NCBI RefSeq assembly: GCF_001274945.1 | Contig: NZ_LILB01000001.1 | Span: 1,335,722-1,399,721, forward strand | Source of the DNA: Viridibacillus arvi | GTDB taxonomy: Bacteria > Bacillota > Bacilli > Bacillales_A > Planococcaceae | Length of the DNA: 64,000 bases | Direction: 5' to 3' | Shown here: positions 41,707-52,142 of the stretch, in pieces | Layout of the letters: each line of letters opens with the position of its first letter | Position numbering within the stretch: the first letter of the stretch is position 1 | Notes under the pieces: model-generated | What the model saw: only the letters and a program-made list of their open reading frames with translations | Databases searched by the model: none | Told to the model about the DNA's origin: nothing | Program-made: the position numbers and the translations under genes

Positions 41707-41740
41707 AAAAAAAAGCTGCACCAGCTTCCTAGGTGCAGCG
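41707..41740 (-). terminator. Terminator of spoIVB
   Basis: GCTGCACC / GGTGCAGC stem with 8-base loop; eight T follow in minus sense. Confidence 0.88.
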
Positions 41741-41772
41741 TAAGTTTAATGGATATATTAAAGCACCTTCCT

Positions 41773-42729
41773 TTAAGATGGTTGCTTTTTCAACATTTCT
41801 GTTAGAGGAATAGCTGCTCCCTTTTCGGGACTTTCGATATACATATGTGTGACAGCTCCTACAAATCGTCCATTTTGTATAATAGGACTTCCGCTCATAC
41901 CTTGTAAAATGCCTCCAGTTTTCTGTTTCAACTGCGCATCTGTCACTTCAAATTGCAATGTTTTGTCATCTACTTTGGTAATTTTAACATCAAATGCCTC
42001 TACTTTTTTCCCTTCAATAGTCGTTAGCAACTGTGCCTTACCGACTTTTATTTCAGAAGGTTGCATGATTTCCATAGGTTTAGGTAAACCTTGTTCTAAA
42101 GTATTCGACCATTTTCCAAATATACCGTACACATTATTTTCGGCAATACTTCCTAACTGTCCAGCATTATGTTCAATTGATGAAATTTTATAACCTGGCT
42201 CTCCAGGGACACTCTTTTTTATTTGTTCGATGGATGCATAGAAAATTGATCCGGACGAAAATTTAGGCGGTGCTGAAACAACCGAGTCGATAATTTGATG
42301 ACCTAACGCTCCATATTCCTTTGTATCTGGGTCAATAAAGGTTAATGTACCAATTCCGTCAGTCTGATCTCTAAAGAAAGATAACATCGGTTCAAGTTCT
42401 TCCTTCATGATCTTAATATGTTGTGTTTTTTGCTGACGCTTTAGCTTCACATCCATTAATTTACCTGAAGAACTGACAAATAAGGATTTAACTTCTTCAA
42501 GCGTATTAATTTGTTGAGAATTGATGGCTTGAATAGTATCTCCTGCTTTCAACCAAGTGCCGTTCTTAAGGAGCACATCATTTGTTAAATAGACATTTTG
42601 AAGCTGAAGTTCTACACCTATTGAATGTCCCATCGGAATTAAGCTTTTGGCAGAAGCACCAAATGGTAGTAGCAAAATGGCAAATAATAATGCGACAAAC
42701 TGCATGACATAACGCATTTGATTTTTCAT
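41773..42729 (-). CDS. spoIVB: SpoIVB serine peptidase (S55)
   Basis: 318 residues, shorter than the roughly 425 of Bacillus subtilis SpoIVB. Signal peptide/anchor at about 8-27, PDZ domain (LKAGDTIQAINSQQI, about 55-100), then the S55 protease domain with H144 (GALGHQI), D264 and S279 (QGMSGSPIIQ), at spacings like the known H236/D363/S378 triad. It is secreted from the forespore and triggers SpoIVFB-dependent pro-sigma-K processing. GGAGGTG ribosome site. Gene order spoIVB-spo0A is conserved. Confidence 0.93.
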   Translation of the reverse strand: MKNQMRYVMQFVALLFAILLLPFGASAKSLIPMGHSIGVELQLQNVYLTNDVLLKNGTWLKAGDTIQAINSQQINTLEEVKSLFVSSSGKLMDVKLKRQQKTQHIKIMKEELEPMLSFFRDQTDGIGTLTFIDPDTKEYGALGHQIIDSVVSAPPKFSSGSIFYASIEQIKKSVPGEPGYKISSIEHNAGQLGSIAENNVYGIFGKWSNTLEQGLPKPMEIMQPSEIKVGKAQLLTTIEGKKVEAFDVKITKVDDKTLQFEVTDAQLKQKTGGILQGMSGSPIIQNGRFVGAVTHMYIESPEKGAAIPLTEMLKKQPS

Positions 42730-42752
42730 TTTTCACCTCCTCATCGTCCTTT

Positions 42753-42782
42753 TACTATGGCTTTGTTTTAGCATGTTATGTA
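42753..42782 (-). promoter_or_regulatory. Sigma-G/F-like promoter of spoIVB
   Basis: In minus sense TACATA - 17 bases - CATAGTA, near the sigma-G consensus (TGAATA-N17-CATACTA). Forespore sigma factors are known to drive spoIVB in Bacillus. Confidence 0.5.
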
Positions 42783-42864
42783 CGGTAAATATTTGAGTTG
42801 AATTTGATGATTGGAGAAGGTGGAAGGTTTTACATTGAAGTTTTTTTAAAAACAATACATACGT

Positions 42865-42903
42865 AAAAAACTGCCCGCCCAATTGGTTGGGACAGACAGT
42901 TTC
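42865..42903 (-). terminator. Terminator of recN
   Basis: In minus sense AAACTGTCTGTCCC / GGGCGGGCAGTTTTTT around CAATTGG; right past the recN stop. Confidence 0.78.
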
Positions 42904-42907
42904 CTAA

Positions 42908-44608
42908 TTAAATGGTCATTGCTTTTTTACGGCCATTAGCTATTTCTACCAATTCTTTTGCATGTTGGAATGTTAAATCCGTCACTTCTGCGCCAGACAT
43001 CATTCGGCTAATTTCATCGATTCGAGCATTATCAAATATTTCAGTTAGTGATGTCACTGTTCGATGCGCCTCTTCTTGTTTCTTAATATAATAATGATGA
43101 TCAGCCATCGCTGCAACTTGTGGTAAGTGTGAAATACATAGTACTTGTGAATGCATTGAAATAGCTGAAATCTTTTCAGCTATTGCCTGAGCAACACGTC
43201 CGCTAACGCCTGTATCAACTTCATCAAAAATAATTGAGGTAATACCATTTGTTGAAGAGAAAATGGTTTTTAAGGCTAGCATCATACGGGATAATTCCCC
43301 ACCAGATGCAATTTTCGTTAAAGGCTTCGGTGGTTCACCAACATTGGTTGCAATATAGAATACAATTCGATCTAACCCATTATGATCGAATTGATCTGCA
43401 GCAAGAGGTTCAAAATGTACACTAAAGTCTGCTTTTTCCATATATAACGCTCTTAGTTGTTGCATAATGGCATCACTTAGTTTACGACCGGCTTTTTTTC
43501 TAACTTCAGTTAATTTCTCTGCTGTTAGCAGTAATTTTACTTTCAAGTCATTTAATTGTTGTTCGTTTTTTTGCATATTTTCATCGCGATTGATTAGAGA
43601 TTCCAGTTCTTCTCCAATTTTTTCACGATAAGTTAGTATGTCCTCAAGTGTAGCACCGTATTTACGCTTCATCGATTGGATTAAAGCTAAACGTTGCTCT
43701 ACTTCGTTCAAACGCTCTGGGTTGAATTCAAGGTCATCTAATATGTTTTTGATTTGAAATGCCGCTTCTTGTAAAGAATAAAAGGCAGCTGATACATTAT
43801 CTGAATGCTCTCTAAAATCTTGATCCAATGTAGCAACTTCTTCTAAATCGGTCATAGCTTGCCCAATCCAGTCAAGTCCTCTAGATTCACCCAGAATGGC
43901 TTCGTGTGCCGTATTGGATCGTTCATAGATCTTGTTGAAGTTCATCAACCTACGACGTTCTTCAGCTAGTTCTTCTTCTTCTCCTGCTCTAAATTGGCAA
44001 GCGTCAATTTCTTTAATTTGAAATGAAAAAAGATCAATTTTTTGGGCTACTTGTTGTTCACCAAGTGAAATTGCAGCAAGTTCCTTTTTCAATTCACGAT
44101 AAGCTGAGTATTCCGTACTATAACGTTCTTTCAATGGATCAATGTCTGCACCTGCAAACTGATCCAACAAGGAGATATGTCTCTTATCATCCATTAACTC
44201 TTGGCTCTCATGCTGGCCGTGAACATCGATTAATGTTGCGCCTATTTCACGCAAAAGAGAAAGTGGAACTAGCTTCCCATTAACACGACAAACACTTTTT
44301 CCATTGTCATTTAAATCACGGCGTAAAATAACCATTCCCTCTTCAATTTCAATACCAGCTTCTGCACATTTATGGTAAGCAGCGTGATTTTCAGAAGAAA
44401 TGGCAAAGAGTCCTTCAAGCTCGGCTTTTTTAGCACCGTGACGGATGAATTCCTGAGAACCTCGACCACCAGCTAATAGCTGTACCGCATCAATAATAAT
44501 TGATTTTCCGGCACCTGTTTCACCTGTTAAAACCGTTAAACCTTCAACAAAACCTACTGTTAAGTCTTCAATAATTGCAAAATTTTTAATCGATAGTTCT
44601 CGTAACAA
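42908..44608 (-). CDS. recN: DNA repair protein RecN
   Basis: 566 residues, SMC-like. Walker A GETGAGKS at about residues 29-36 (LTVLTGETGAGKSIIID), long coiled-coil middle (about 150-370), then the ABC signature SGGELSRMMLAL and Walker B IIFDEVDTGVSG. Acts early in double-strand break repair. Separated by 16 nt from argR, the conserved argR-recN pair. Confidence 0.95.
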   Translation of the reverse strand: MLRELSIKNFAIIEDLTVGFVEGLTVLTGETGAGKSIIIDAVQLLAGGRGSQEFIRHGAKKAELEGLFAISSENHAAYHKCAEAGIEIEEGMVILRRDLNDNGKSVCRVNGKLVPLSLLREIGATLIDVHGQHESQELMDDKRHISLLDQFAGADIDPLKERYSTEYSAYRELKKELAAISLGEQQVAQKIDLFSFQIKEIDACQFRAGEEEELAEERRRLMNFNKIYERSNTAHEAILGESRGLDWIGQAMTDLEEVATLDQDFREHSDNVSAAFYSLQEAAFQIKNILDDLEFNPERLNEVEQRLALIQSMKRKYGATLEDILTYREKIGEELESLINRDENMQKNEQQLNDLKVKLLLTAEKLTEVRKKAGRKLSDAIMQQLRALYMEKADFSVHFEPLAADQFDHNGLDRIVFYIATNVGEPPKPLTKIASGGELSRMMLALKTIFSSTNGITSIIFDEVDTGVSGRVAQAIAEKISAISMHSQVLCISHLPQVAAMADHHYYIKKQEEAHRTVTSLTEIFDNARIDEISRMMSGAEVTDLTFQHAKELVEIANGRKKAMTI

Positions 44609-44624
44609 GACAACTCACCTCGGA

Positions 44625-45074
44625 TTACAACATTTCAAGTAAGCGATTTCTTACTGATTCGCGTTGGGATTCTTCACGACATAAAATCATAATCGTGTCG
44701 TCCCCACAAATAGTACCTAATATTTCTGTCCAATCTAAATGGTCCAGTAATGATCCAATTGCATGTGCATTTCCTGGTAAAGTCTTCATCACTAAGAAGT
44801 GACTAGCACCATCAATGCTTACAAACGCATCTGCTAACGCACGATGTAGCTTTTGAATTGGATTGAAGCGTTGATCTGCTGGCAAACTGTATTTATAACG
44901 ACCATCTTGAAGAGGTACTTTGATTAAATGTAATTCTTTAATATCTCTAGAGATTGTCGCTTGCGTTACATGGTATCCTGCTTCTTTTAGTAAATCGACC
45001 AAATCATCCTGTGTTTCAATATCATTATTAGCGATCATGTCGCGGATTCGAATATGGCGTTGGCTTTTATTCAA
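44625..45074 (-). CDS. argR: Arginine repressor ArgR/AhrC
   Basis: 149 residues: N-terminal winged helix ([40 protein letters not shown]) and C-terminal hexamerisation/arginine-binding domain with [18 protein letters not shown] and [14 protein letters not shown] (arginine-binding D-D). Controls arginine synthesis and breakdown genes. Confidence 0.95.
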   Translation of the reverse strand: MNKSQRHIRIRDMIANNDIETQDDLVDLLKEAGYHVTQATISRDIKELHLIKVPLQDGRYKYSLPADQRFNPIQKLHRALADAFVSIDGASHFLVMKTLPGNAHAIGSLLDHLDWTEILGTICGDDTIMILCREESQRESVRNRLLEML

Positions 45075-45145
45075 TTTTTTTCACCTCTATGAATAATTAT
45101 GCTCTTCTTTTTATAACCGTAACATCGATTATATAAAATCACAAG

Positions 45146-45178
45146 AAAAAAACACGACCCAAAAGAATGGGCCGCGTC
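45146..45178 (-). terminator. Terminator overlapping the tlyA stop
   Basis: In minus sense ACGCGGCCCA / TGGGTCGTGT (two wobbles) followed by T7; its first arm overlaps the tlyA stop codon. It separates dxs-tlyA from argR-recN. Confidence 0.75.
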
Positions 45179-45998
45179 ATTTAAGTTGTTGATGTGCCTC
45201 ACTCACCAAGGTATTGAAGTCTGTAAATGATTGCAGCTCTTCTCCTTGGTGTGGGTTGTACAGATGGAATAGAAACTCAATATTCCCTTCTCCGCCTGTA
45301 ATCGGAGAATAGGAAGCATCTTTTACCACAAATCCAACTGATTCAGCGAATGTTGCAATAGATTCTAATACTTCTAAATGTATTTTCGGTTCACGAACGA
45401 CACCTTTTTTTCCAACTTTGTCTTTCCCTGCTTCAAACTGGGGTTTCACTAGTGCAATAACATCTCCACCAGGTACTAACAACGTTTTTAACACAGGTAA
45501 AATCAGTTTTAGAGAGATGAAGGATACATCGATTGTTGCGATTTCAGGTAAACCTTCTCCCAAGTCAGGTGCTGTGACATAACGGAAGTTTGTACGTTCC
45601 ATAACTGTTACACGTTCGTCTTGGCGGATTTTCCAAGCAAGCTGATTGTAGCCTACATCAAGTGCGTAGCAATGCTTCGCACCATTTTGTAGGGCACAGT
45701 CAGTAAATCCACCAGTAGATGAACCGATATCTAACATTAATTTATCTTGTACAGCAACATCAAAAATATCTAATGCTTTTTCTAGTTTTAAGCCTCCACG
45801 ACTTACATAGCGTAGCTGCGACCCTTTAATAGTAAGTTCAGAGTCAACTGGTATTTTCTCACCCGGTTTATCTAGTCTTACTTCATTTGAATACACTTGC
45901 CCTGCCATGATCGTACGTTTTGCTTTTTCACGTGTTTCACAAAGTCCTCTTTCAACAAGAAGAATATCAACACGCTCTTTTTGTATTTTTGTTGTCAT
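45177..45998 (-). CDS. tlyA: TlyA-family rRNA methyltransferase / hemolysin-like (YqxC)
   Basis: 273 residues: N-terminal S4 RNA-binding domain (RVDILLVERGLCETREKAKRTIMAGQV) and FtsJ-like methyltransferase domain with SAM motif LDIGSSTGGFTDCALQNGA. In mycobacteria TlyA 2'-O-methylates rRNA; the Bacillus protein is presumed similar. ATG overlaps the dxs stop (TAATG). Confidence 0.92.
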   Translation of the reverse strand: MTTKIQKERVDILLVERGLCETREKAKRTIMAGQVYSNEVRLDKPGEKIPVDSELTIKGSQLRYVSRGGLKLEKALDIFDVAVQDKLMLDIGSSTGGFTDCALQNGAKHCYALDVGYNQLAWKIRQDERVTVMERTNFRYVTAPDLGEGLPEIATIDVSFISLKLILPVLKTLLVPGGDVIALVKPQFEAGKDKVGKKGVVREPKIHLEVLESIATFAESVGFVVKDASYSPITGGEGNIEFLFHLYNPHQGEELQSFTDFNTLVSEAHQQLK

Positions 45999-47905
45999 TA
46001 TGCTTTTAAACCCGCTTGCTCTTTATTGTCTTCATTCACTAACTGTTGAATACGTAATACAGTTTCTTCAGCAGTTAAGTTAATTTCTTCAAGTAACTTA
46101 TCAACACTACCATGTTCAATGAACATATCAGGAATACCAATACGATCAATTTGAGTTGTTGAATAATGATTGTCATTTGCAAATTCTAACACTGCACTAC
46201 CGAAGCCACCTTGCAATACGCCTTCTTCAATCGTAAGGATTGGCTTTTTACTTCGCATTAAACCATGTAACATTACGTCATCCATTGGTTTGATAAAGCG
46301 TGCATTGACAATTTCAACTTGTATGCCTTGATCTGCCAATACTTCAGCGGCTTCTTGTGCCATTGGAATAGTCGTACCGAATGTTAATATTGTTGCATCT
46401 TTACCTTCACGAAGTACTTCCCAACTACCGATTGGTAGAGCTTTAAGCTCAGTGTCCATTGGTACTCCTAAGCCATTACCTCGAGGGTAACGAAGAGCGA
46501 TTGGGCCCTCATTATAGTCAATAGCTGTTTTCACCATGTGTTGGCCTTCATTTTCGTCTTTTGGCATCATAATTACCATGTTCGGCATATGACGTAAAAA
46601 GGCAATATCAAAGACACCTTGGTGGGTTTCGCCATCAGCACCTACTAAACCAGCACGGTCAATTCCGATAAACACATTCAAGTTTTGACGACAAATATCA
46701 TGTAATACTTGGTCATAAGCACGTTGAAGGAATGTCGAGTAAATCGCTAAAAATGGTTTCGTGCCATCTGCTGCCATACCTGCTGCCATAGTAGCTGCAT
46801 GTTGCTCAGCGATACCAACATCAAACATACGATTAGGGAATTCACTAGCAAAGCCTTCTAATTTTGATCCAACTGGCATTGCAGGTGTAATTGCTACGAT
46901 TCGTTCATCGACGCGAGCCAATTTACGAACTGTTTCTGCAATTAAGCTAGACCATCCTGGAGCAGTTGTTTTTGGTTTTACAAGATCACCTGTTTCCATT
47001 TTATAAGGGCCGGTACCATGCCAAGTTCCAACTGTATCATTTTCAGCCGGCAAATAACCTTTCCCTTTTTTCGTAATAACATGGATTAAAACAGGTCCTT
47101 GCATTCTTTTCGCGTTTTGTAATGTTTCTTCTAACGTCTCAAAATTATGACCATCAATTGGGCCAAGGTAAGTGAAACCTAGTTCCTCGAAGAATACACC
47201 TGACACAAGTAAATATTTTAAGCTATCTTTTACTCGTTCTGCTGTCGATGCTAATTTACCACCAACTGCAGGGATTTTTTTCAATAGCTGTTCTAACTCA
47301 TCTTTTGCTTTGTTGTAATTATTCGCTGTACGTAAGCGTCCTAAAACATTATGCAATGCACCTACATTTGGAGCAATTGACATTTCATTATCATTTAAAA
47401 TAACGATCATGTTTGTTTTTTCATGACCAATATGGTTTAGAGCCTCTAAAGCCATACCGCCTGTTAAAGCACCGTCACCAATAATAGGTACAACAAAGTT
47501 TTTATCGCCTTTAATATCTCGTGCTGCTGCCATCCCCATTGCTGCTGAAAGAGATGTTGAGCTATGTCCTGTTTCCCATACATCATGTTCACTTTCAATG
47601 CGTTTTGGGAAACCACACAACCCTTTATATTGACGTAGCGTATCGAATTGATCGGCACGGCCAGTTAAAATCTTGTGGACATATGCTTGATGTCCTACAT
47701 CCCAGATAAACTTATCTTGTGGACTATTAAAAGCTCGATGCAAAGCAATAGTTAATTCAACTACGCCAAGATTCGGTCCAATATGACCACCTGTTACAGA
47801 TAGCTTTTGGATTAAAAACTTTCGAACATCTTCACTTAAATCTTGAAGTTGTTTCGTATTCAATTCTTTCAAAAAGGATGGACTAGATATTTTGTTTAAA
47901 TCCAT
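45998..47905 (-). CDS. dxs: 1-deoxy-D-xylulose-5-phosphate synthase
   Basis: 635 residues from [15 protein letters not shown], the usual family start; ATGs two and seven codons up are possible (AAAGGTG is nearby). Thiamine diphosphate motif [15 protein letters not shown], glyoxylate-type G-H-Q-A-Y-V-H-K, and [15 protein letters not shown]. First step of the non-mevalonate isoprenoid pathway, from pyruvate and glyceraldehyde-3-phosphate. Upstream gene of tlyA, downstream of ispA. Confidence 0.96.
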   Translation of the reverse strand: MDLNKISSPSFLKELNTKQLQDLSEDVRKFLIQKLSVTGGHIGPNLGVVELTIALHRAFNSPQDKFIWDVGHQAYVHKILTGRADQFDTLRQYKGLCGFPKRIESEHDVWETGHSSTSLSAAMGMAAARDIKGDKNFVVPIIGDGALTGGMALEALNHIGHEKTNMIVILNDNEMSIAPNVGALHNVLGRLRTANNYNKAKDELEQLLKKIPAVGGKLASTAERVKDSLKYLLVSGVFFEELGFTYLGPIDGHNFETLEETLQNAKRMQGPVLIHVITKKGKGYLPAENDTVGTWHGTGPYKMETGDLVKPKTTAPGWSSLIAETVRKLARVDERIVAITPAMPVGSKLEGFASEFPNRMFDVGIAEQHAATMAAGMAADGTKPFLAIYSTFLQRAYDQVLHDICRQNLNVFIGIDRAGLVGADGETHQGVFDIAFLRHMPNMVIMMPKDENEGQHMVKTAIDYNEGPIALRYPRGNGLGVPMDTELKALPIGSWEVLREGKDATILTFGTTIPMAQEAAEVLADQGIQVEIVNARFIKPMDDVMLHGLMRSKKPILTIEEGVLQGGFGSAVLEFANDNHYSTTQIDRIGIPDMFIEHGSVDKLLEEINLTAEETVLRIQQLVNEDNKEQAGLKA

Positions 47906-47996
47906 CGCCATCACACACCTTTTCATTTAAATATTCATCGCACAATGTTTCACCTATTATAACAGTGTTAATCAATTGTACAAACTAAAACGGCCA

Positions 47997-48881
47997 TTAC
48001 TTGTTTCGATGAACAATATAATCAGCTAAGTCTTTTAGTAGACTGCTTTCCGAAGGCAGTTTTTCAAGCGCTTGTATAGCAAGGTTGTAATGATCTTGCA
48101 ACTTTTCTTTAGCGCCTACTAATGTAAGGAGTGCGGGGTATGTGCTTTTATCGCTAGCAACGTCTTTACCAGCTGTTTTCCCTAATTGTTCTGTTGTACC
48201 TTCAATGTCTAAAATATCGTCTTGAATTTGGAAAGCAAGTCCGATATGATGCGCATATTCCACTAAGATTGCACGTTCTGCTTCTGAGGCATTTGCAATT
48301 ATGGCACCTGACTCAATACTAAAACGAAGAAGGGCTCCTGTTTTGTTGACATGAACTTTTTCTAATTCTGCCAATGTTAATTGTTTAGTTTCGCCTTCGA
48401 TATCTAGGATTTGACCTCCAACCATACCTTCAGCTCCGGCTGCTTCACTTAATTTATCCACTAATAATAAACGTGATACCGGTGAAATTTGTTGCATTCG
48501 AGCAAGGATACCAAATGCTAGTGTATTAAGTGCATCTCCTGCAAGCGTGGCAAATGCATCACCATACACTTTATGGTTTGTTAATTTGCCTCTGCGGTAA
48601 TCATCATTGTCCATGCTTGGTAGATCGTCATGAATCAGTGAATAAGTATGAATCATTTCAATGACAGCAGCTACCGTAAATCCATCATCATTGCGAACAT
48701 TGAAATGGTCCATAACTGCAAGCACAAAAAGTGGTCGTACTCTTTTACCGCCTGCGTTTAATGAATACAACATAGATTCTTTTAAAACTGCTGGCGCTTC
48801 AATATTCTCAACTAGTTCTTGCATTCGTTTTTCGACTGTTGGAATATTGTTTGCCATAAATTCTTTTAGAAGCTCAGTCAT
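47997..48881 (-). CDS. ispA: Farnesyl diphosphate synthase (polyprenyl synthetase)
   Basis: 294 residues, all-helical prenyl synthase with first Asp-rich motif DDLPSMDND and second DDILD; the GGKRVRPLFVLAV segment binds isopentenyl diphosphate. Makes farnesyl diphosphate for undecaprenyl and menaquinone synthesis. Overlaps xseB by four bases. Confidence 0.94.
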   Translation of the reverse strand: MTELLKEFMANNIPTVEKRMQELVENIEAPAVLKESMLYSLNAGGKRVRPLFVLAVMDHFNVRNDDGFTVAAVIEMIHTYSLIHDDLPSMDNDDYRRGKLTNHKVYGDAFATLAGDALNTLAFGILARMQQISPVSRLLLVDKLSEAAGAEGMVGGQILDIEGETKQLTLAELEKVHVNKTGALLRFSIESGAIIANASEAERAILVEYAHHIGLAFQIQDDILDIEGTTEQLGKTAGKDVASDKSTYPALLTLVGAKEKLQDHYNLAIQALEKLPSESSLLKDLADYIVHRNK

Positions 48882-49120
48882 TTACTTTGTCCCTCTTCCC
48901 CTGTTGGACTAAAAGGCTTTTCGTTGCCATTGTCATCCATAATCGAGATCAGTTGCTGCTCTGCATTTTGTAATTGATCGTGACAAAACTGGGATAATTT
49001 CATCCCTTTTTTATATAAATCTATTGCATCTTCTAAAGGTACTTCACCTTGTTCTAGTTGATGAACGATTTCTTCTAGTTCTTCGATTGATTTTGCAAAA
49101 GATTGTTTCTTTTCAGCCAT
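48878..49120 (-). CDS. xseB: Exodeoxyribonuclease VII small subunit
   Basis: 80 residues, two-helix XseB protein (FAKSIEELEEIVHQLEQGEVPLEDAIDLYKKGMKL). Partner of XseA encoded just upstream; start overlaps the xseA stop by one base. Confidence 0.94.
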   Translation of the reverse strand: MAEKKQSFAKSIEELEEIVHQLEQGEVPLEDAIDLYKKGMKLSQFCHDQLQNAEQQLISIMDDNGNEKPFSPTGEEGQSK

Positions 49121-50478
49121 TATTCTTCTCCCCTCGCTTTCATTGTTATGGACGTAATTTCAGCATTCGCCTGACCATCTGGAAAATGAATAGTCAAATT
49201 TTGTTTCTCTTCTAATTGTTGTACTGATTTTACTACTTTTCCGTCTTGATAAACGATGCTATATCCACGGTTCATGATTGTTAAAGGATTTAATGCTTCT
49301 AGAGTACGAATGATGGATTTAAACGCATCTTGTTGCTTATTGATTGATTGCACTACACTTTTATCAAGCTGTGTGCTTAATCTTGCTACATGTTGCTGTT
49401 TATATCTCACTTCTTGAAGAGGTGTATTCATTTGTACACGATTTGCTAATTGTTGCAATGCCGCCTGTTTGTCTTTGATATAATAAGTCATTTGAGCTTG
49501 TAACTGTTCATCTGTACGACTTAACTTCTCGACAAACGGACGAAATAGACGGTCTGGATAAGCTATAGGATAGGATTTCTGTAACCGCTCTAATTGACTT
49601 CTTTCATGCCGAATGCGCGATTGTGTTAGTTGAAATAGTTGCGATCTACGCGTCAACAAGTGCTTCATTAAATCTTCGCTATTGGGTACAGCTTTTTTCG
49701 CTGCGGCTGTAGGAGTAGCTGCCCGCCAATCCGAAACATGATCTGCTATCGTAGTATCTGTCTCATGTCCGACACCACTAATAACAGGTATGTCACTTTC
49801 AAAAATAGCTCTAGCAACAATTTCTTCATTGAACGCCCAAAGGTCCTCAATTGAACCTCCACCACGGCCTACAATTAAAACATCGATTTCTTCCATTAGG
49901 TTCGCTTGCTGTATTGCTTTTACAATACTAGGAGCTGCTTGTTCTCCTTGCACGAGTGCTGGGAAAATCACAACATCTGCTAGAGCGTAATGTTGTGTAA
50001 TCGTTGTACAGATGTCTCGTATGGCTGCTCCAGTTGGTGCTGTTACAACACCAATTTTGCGAGGGAATGTTGGTATCGCTTTTTTATGTCTTTCATCAAA
50101 CAAGCCTTCTTTTAAAAGTTTTGCTTGTAATTGTTCAAAGGCGATATGTAAACTGCCTATTCCATCGGGCTCCATTGATACTGCATATAACTGATAACGG
50201 CCACTACCTTCATAGACATTAACATCTCCACGTATAAAAACCTTCATGCCATTTTCAGGGACAAATTTCAATCGATTTGCACTCTTCGCAAACATTACTG
50301 CTGCAATTTGTGTTTTTTCATCTTTCAATGTGAAATAGATATGGCCAGAACCTGTATGTTTTTTAACATTTGATAGTTCTCCTTTTACAAATACATCACG
50401 TAAATGAGGATCGGCATCAAATTTCTTTTTGATATATTTTGTTAGTGCTTGGACAGATAAATAAGGTGTACTTGTCAA
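49120..50478 (-). CDS. xseA: Exodeoxyribonuclease VII large subunit
   Basis: 452 residues: N-terminal OB fold (TKYIKKKFDADPHLRDVFVKGELSNVK), catalytic core with VIVGRGGGSIEDLWAFNEE and ISGVGHETDTTIAD, and a long C-terminal coiled coil. Degrades single-stranded DNA to oligonucleotides. First of the xseA-xseB-ispA-dxs-tlyA run of overlapping genes. Confidence 0.95.
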   Translation of the reverse strand: MTSTPYLSVQALTKYIKKKFDADPHLRDVFVKGELSNVKKHTGSGHIYFTLKDEKTQIAAVMFAKSANRLKFVPENGMKVFIRGDVNVYEGSGRYQLYAVSMEPDGIGSLHIAFEQLQAKLLKEGLFDERHKKAIPTFPRKIGVVTAPTGAAIRDICTTITQHYALADVVIFPALVQGEQAAPSIVKAIQQANLMEEIDVLIVGRGGGSIEDLWAFNEEIVARAIFESDIPVISGVGHETDTTIADHVSDWRAATPTAAAKKAVPNSEDLMKHLLTRRSQLFQLTQSRIRHERSQLERLQKSYPIAYPDRLFRPFVEKLSRTDEQLQAQMTYYIKDKQAALQQLANRVQMNTPLQEVRYKQQHVARLSTQLDKSVVQSINKQQDAFKSIIRTLEALNPLTIMNRGYSIVYQDGKVVKSVQQLEEKQNLTIHFPDGQANAEITSITMKARGEE

Positions 50479-50525
50479 AAGCCTCAGACTCCTTATCCGA
50501 ACGTTTTAGCAGAAATTTAATTTCA

Positions 50526-50559
50526 TAAAAAAAGCTGTCTTTCATCAGAAAAACAGCTT
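50526..50559 (-). terminator. Terminator of folD
   Basis: AAGCTGT / ACAGCTT stem followed by seven T in minus sense. Confidence 0.75.
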
Positions 50560-50587
50560 CTGCGTTACTATTTTACCTGTTTTGAAC

Positions 50588-51448
50588 TCATTTGTCTTGA
50601 GTAAACCTTCTTTTCGCTGATTGCAATGTATTAAATAGTAACATTGTAATCGTCATTGGTCCGACACCTTTAGGTACAGGTGTAATTGCTGATACTTTAT
50701 CAATAACTGAATCAAGATCAACATCGCCGCAAAGTTTATTGTTTTCGTCGCGGTTAATACCTACATCAATTACAACAGCGCCTTCTTTTACATGCTCAGC
50801 ACCGATCATTTTTGCACGGCCTGTTGCTACTACTAAAATATCAGCTTGTGTTGTCATGGCAGCTAAATTAGGAGTTTTAGAGTGACAATAAGTCACTGTT
50901 GCGTCTTTTTGTAATAATAGTTGTCCCATTGGAACACCTACAATATGGCTACGTCCAATGATGACAGCGTGTTTACCTGCAACATCAATATTCGCATATT
51001 CTAATAACTTCATCACACCAAAAGGCGTACATGGTAAATATGTTGGTTGACCCAGCATCATTTTCCCTACGCTTTCTGGATGGAAACCATCTACATCCTT
51101 CTCAGGAGAAATAGCCGCGATAACGTTTTGTTCATCAATGTGTTTTGGAAGTGGTAATTGTACTAAAATGCCATCAATTGCAGTATCAGCATTTAGTTTG
51201 TCAATTTCGCTTAATAATGTTTCTTCTGAAATATCTTCTGATAACTCGATAAGTTCTGAGTAAATACCCATTTGTTCGCATGATTTCTGTTTGTTCGAAA
51301 CGTATGTTTTAGAAGCAGGATTATCTCCTACTAATATAACTGCTAGTCCTGGTGTAATACCTTGTTCTTTTAAATCATTCACTTCTAGTTGAATAGATTG
51401 TCGAATCAAATCTCCAATTTCTTTACCATTAATTAGCTTACCTGACAT
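50588..51448 (-). CDS. folD: Methylene-THF dehydrogenase / methenyl-THF cyclohydrolase
   Basis: 286 residues from MSGKLINGKEIGDLI (GGGAGTG 9 nt upstream). Signature motifs: catalytic K in Y-V-S-N-K-Q-K-S-C, PLPKHIDEQNVIAAISPEKDVDGFHPESVG and the NADP loop GRSHIVGVPMGQLL. Bifunctional one-carbon metabolism enzyme. Thirty-five bases after nusB. Confidence 0.95.
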   Translation of the reverse strand: MSGKLINGKEIGDLIRQSIQLEVNDLKEQGITPGLAVILVGDNPASKTYVSNKQKSCEQMGIYSELIELSEDISEETLLSEIDKLNADTAIDGILVQLPLPKHIDEQNVIAAISPEKDVDGFHPESVGKMMLGQPTYLPCTPFGVMKLLEYANIDVAGKHAVIIGRSHIVGVPMGQLLLQKDATVTYCHSKTPNLAAMTTQADILVVATGRAKMIGAEHVKEGAVVIDVGINRDENNKLCGDVDLDSVIDKVSAITPVPKGVGPMTITMLLFNTLQSAKRRFTQDK

Positions 51449-51483
51449 TATTAATAACACTCCCAAATTTAACTTAGAATTTA

Positions 51484-51861
51484 TTATTTAGCGTATTTTG
51501 ATAATACGCCATTTACGAAGCGGCTAGATTTCTCATCACCATATGTTTTACTTAACTCAATTGCTTCGTTTAAAACGACATTCTTCGGTGTTTCTGGTGT
51601 ATATAAAATTTCATAAACCGCTAAACGTAAAATTGTACGTTCAATTTTCGCTAAGCGAGGTAATGACCAATTTTCTAGTTTTTCAACTAATGACTTATCG
51701 ATTTCTTCCATGTGTAAAACAGTACCTTGTACTATTTGTTCGAAGAATGGCGAACTCTCTTCACCTACGATATGTTCAATTGCTTCTGTAACTGTTAATT
51801 CTGTATTTTCTAGTTGAAAAAGTACTTGTATCGCTTTTTCACGCGCTTCTCGTCGCTTCAT
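51484..51861 (-). CDS. nusB: Transcription antitermination protein NusB
   Basis: 125 residues, all-helical NusB fold: RREAREKAIQVLFQLE at the start, PLRLAKIERTILRLAVYEILY-type core and YGDEKSSRFVNGVLSKYAK end. Binds boxA RNA with S10 in rRNA antitermination. In many Bacillus genomes accB-accC-yqhY lie just upstream; here a 280-base gap and an unrelated oxidoreductase replace them. Confidence 0.95.
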   Translation of the reverse strand: MKRREAREKAIQVLFQLENTELTVTEAIEHIVGEESSPFFEQIVQGTVLHMEEIDKSLVEKLENWSLPRLAKIERTILRLAVYEILYTPETPKNVVLNEAIELSKTYGDEKSSRFVNGVLSKYAK

Positions 51862-52042
51862 TTATATAGTTCTCCTTTATACTACTACATTGGGGATATT
51901 CTGACATATTACCTCTATAAAACAGGATAAAACGTACAAAACAAACCCGAAATGTGAAGTGTTTCATTAAATATGCATTTAGCATTATCTTATCACATTT
52001 TTCGATTCAATTCATCGATTCATTTAACTTTTAAATAGTCAG

Positions 52043-52075
52043 AAAAAGCATCACTTCATATGAAGTGATGCTTTG
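52043..52075. terminator. Bidirectional terminator
   Basis: Perfect stem AGCATCACTTC / GAAGTGATGCT; serves the oxidoreductase gene and marks the boundary to nusB. Confidence 0.8.
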
Positions 52076-52142
52076 CTTAGAGTTTAATAACAAAATATCA
52101 ATAGAAATTATTAAATACTTTCATTACTTTTCAATCAATTCC

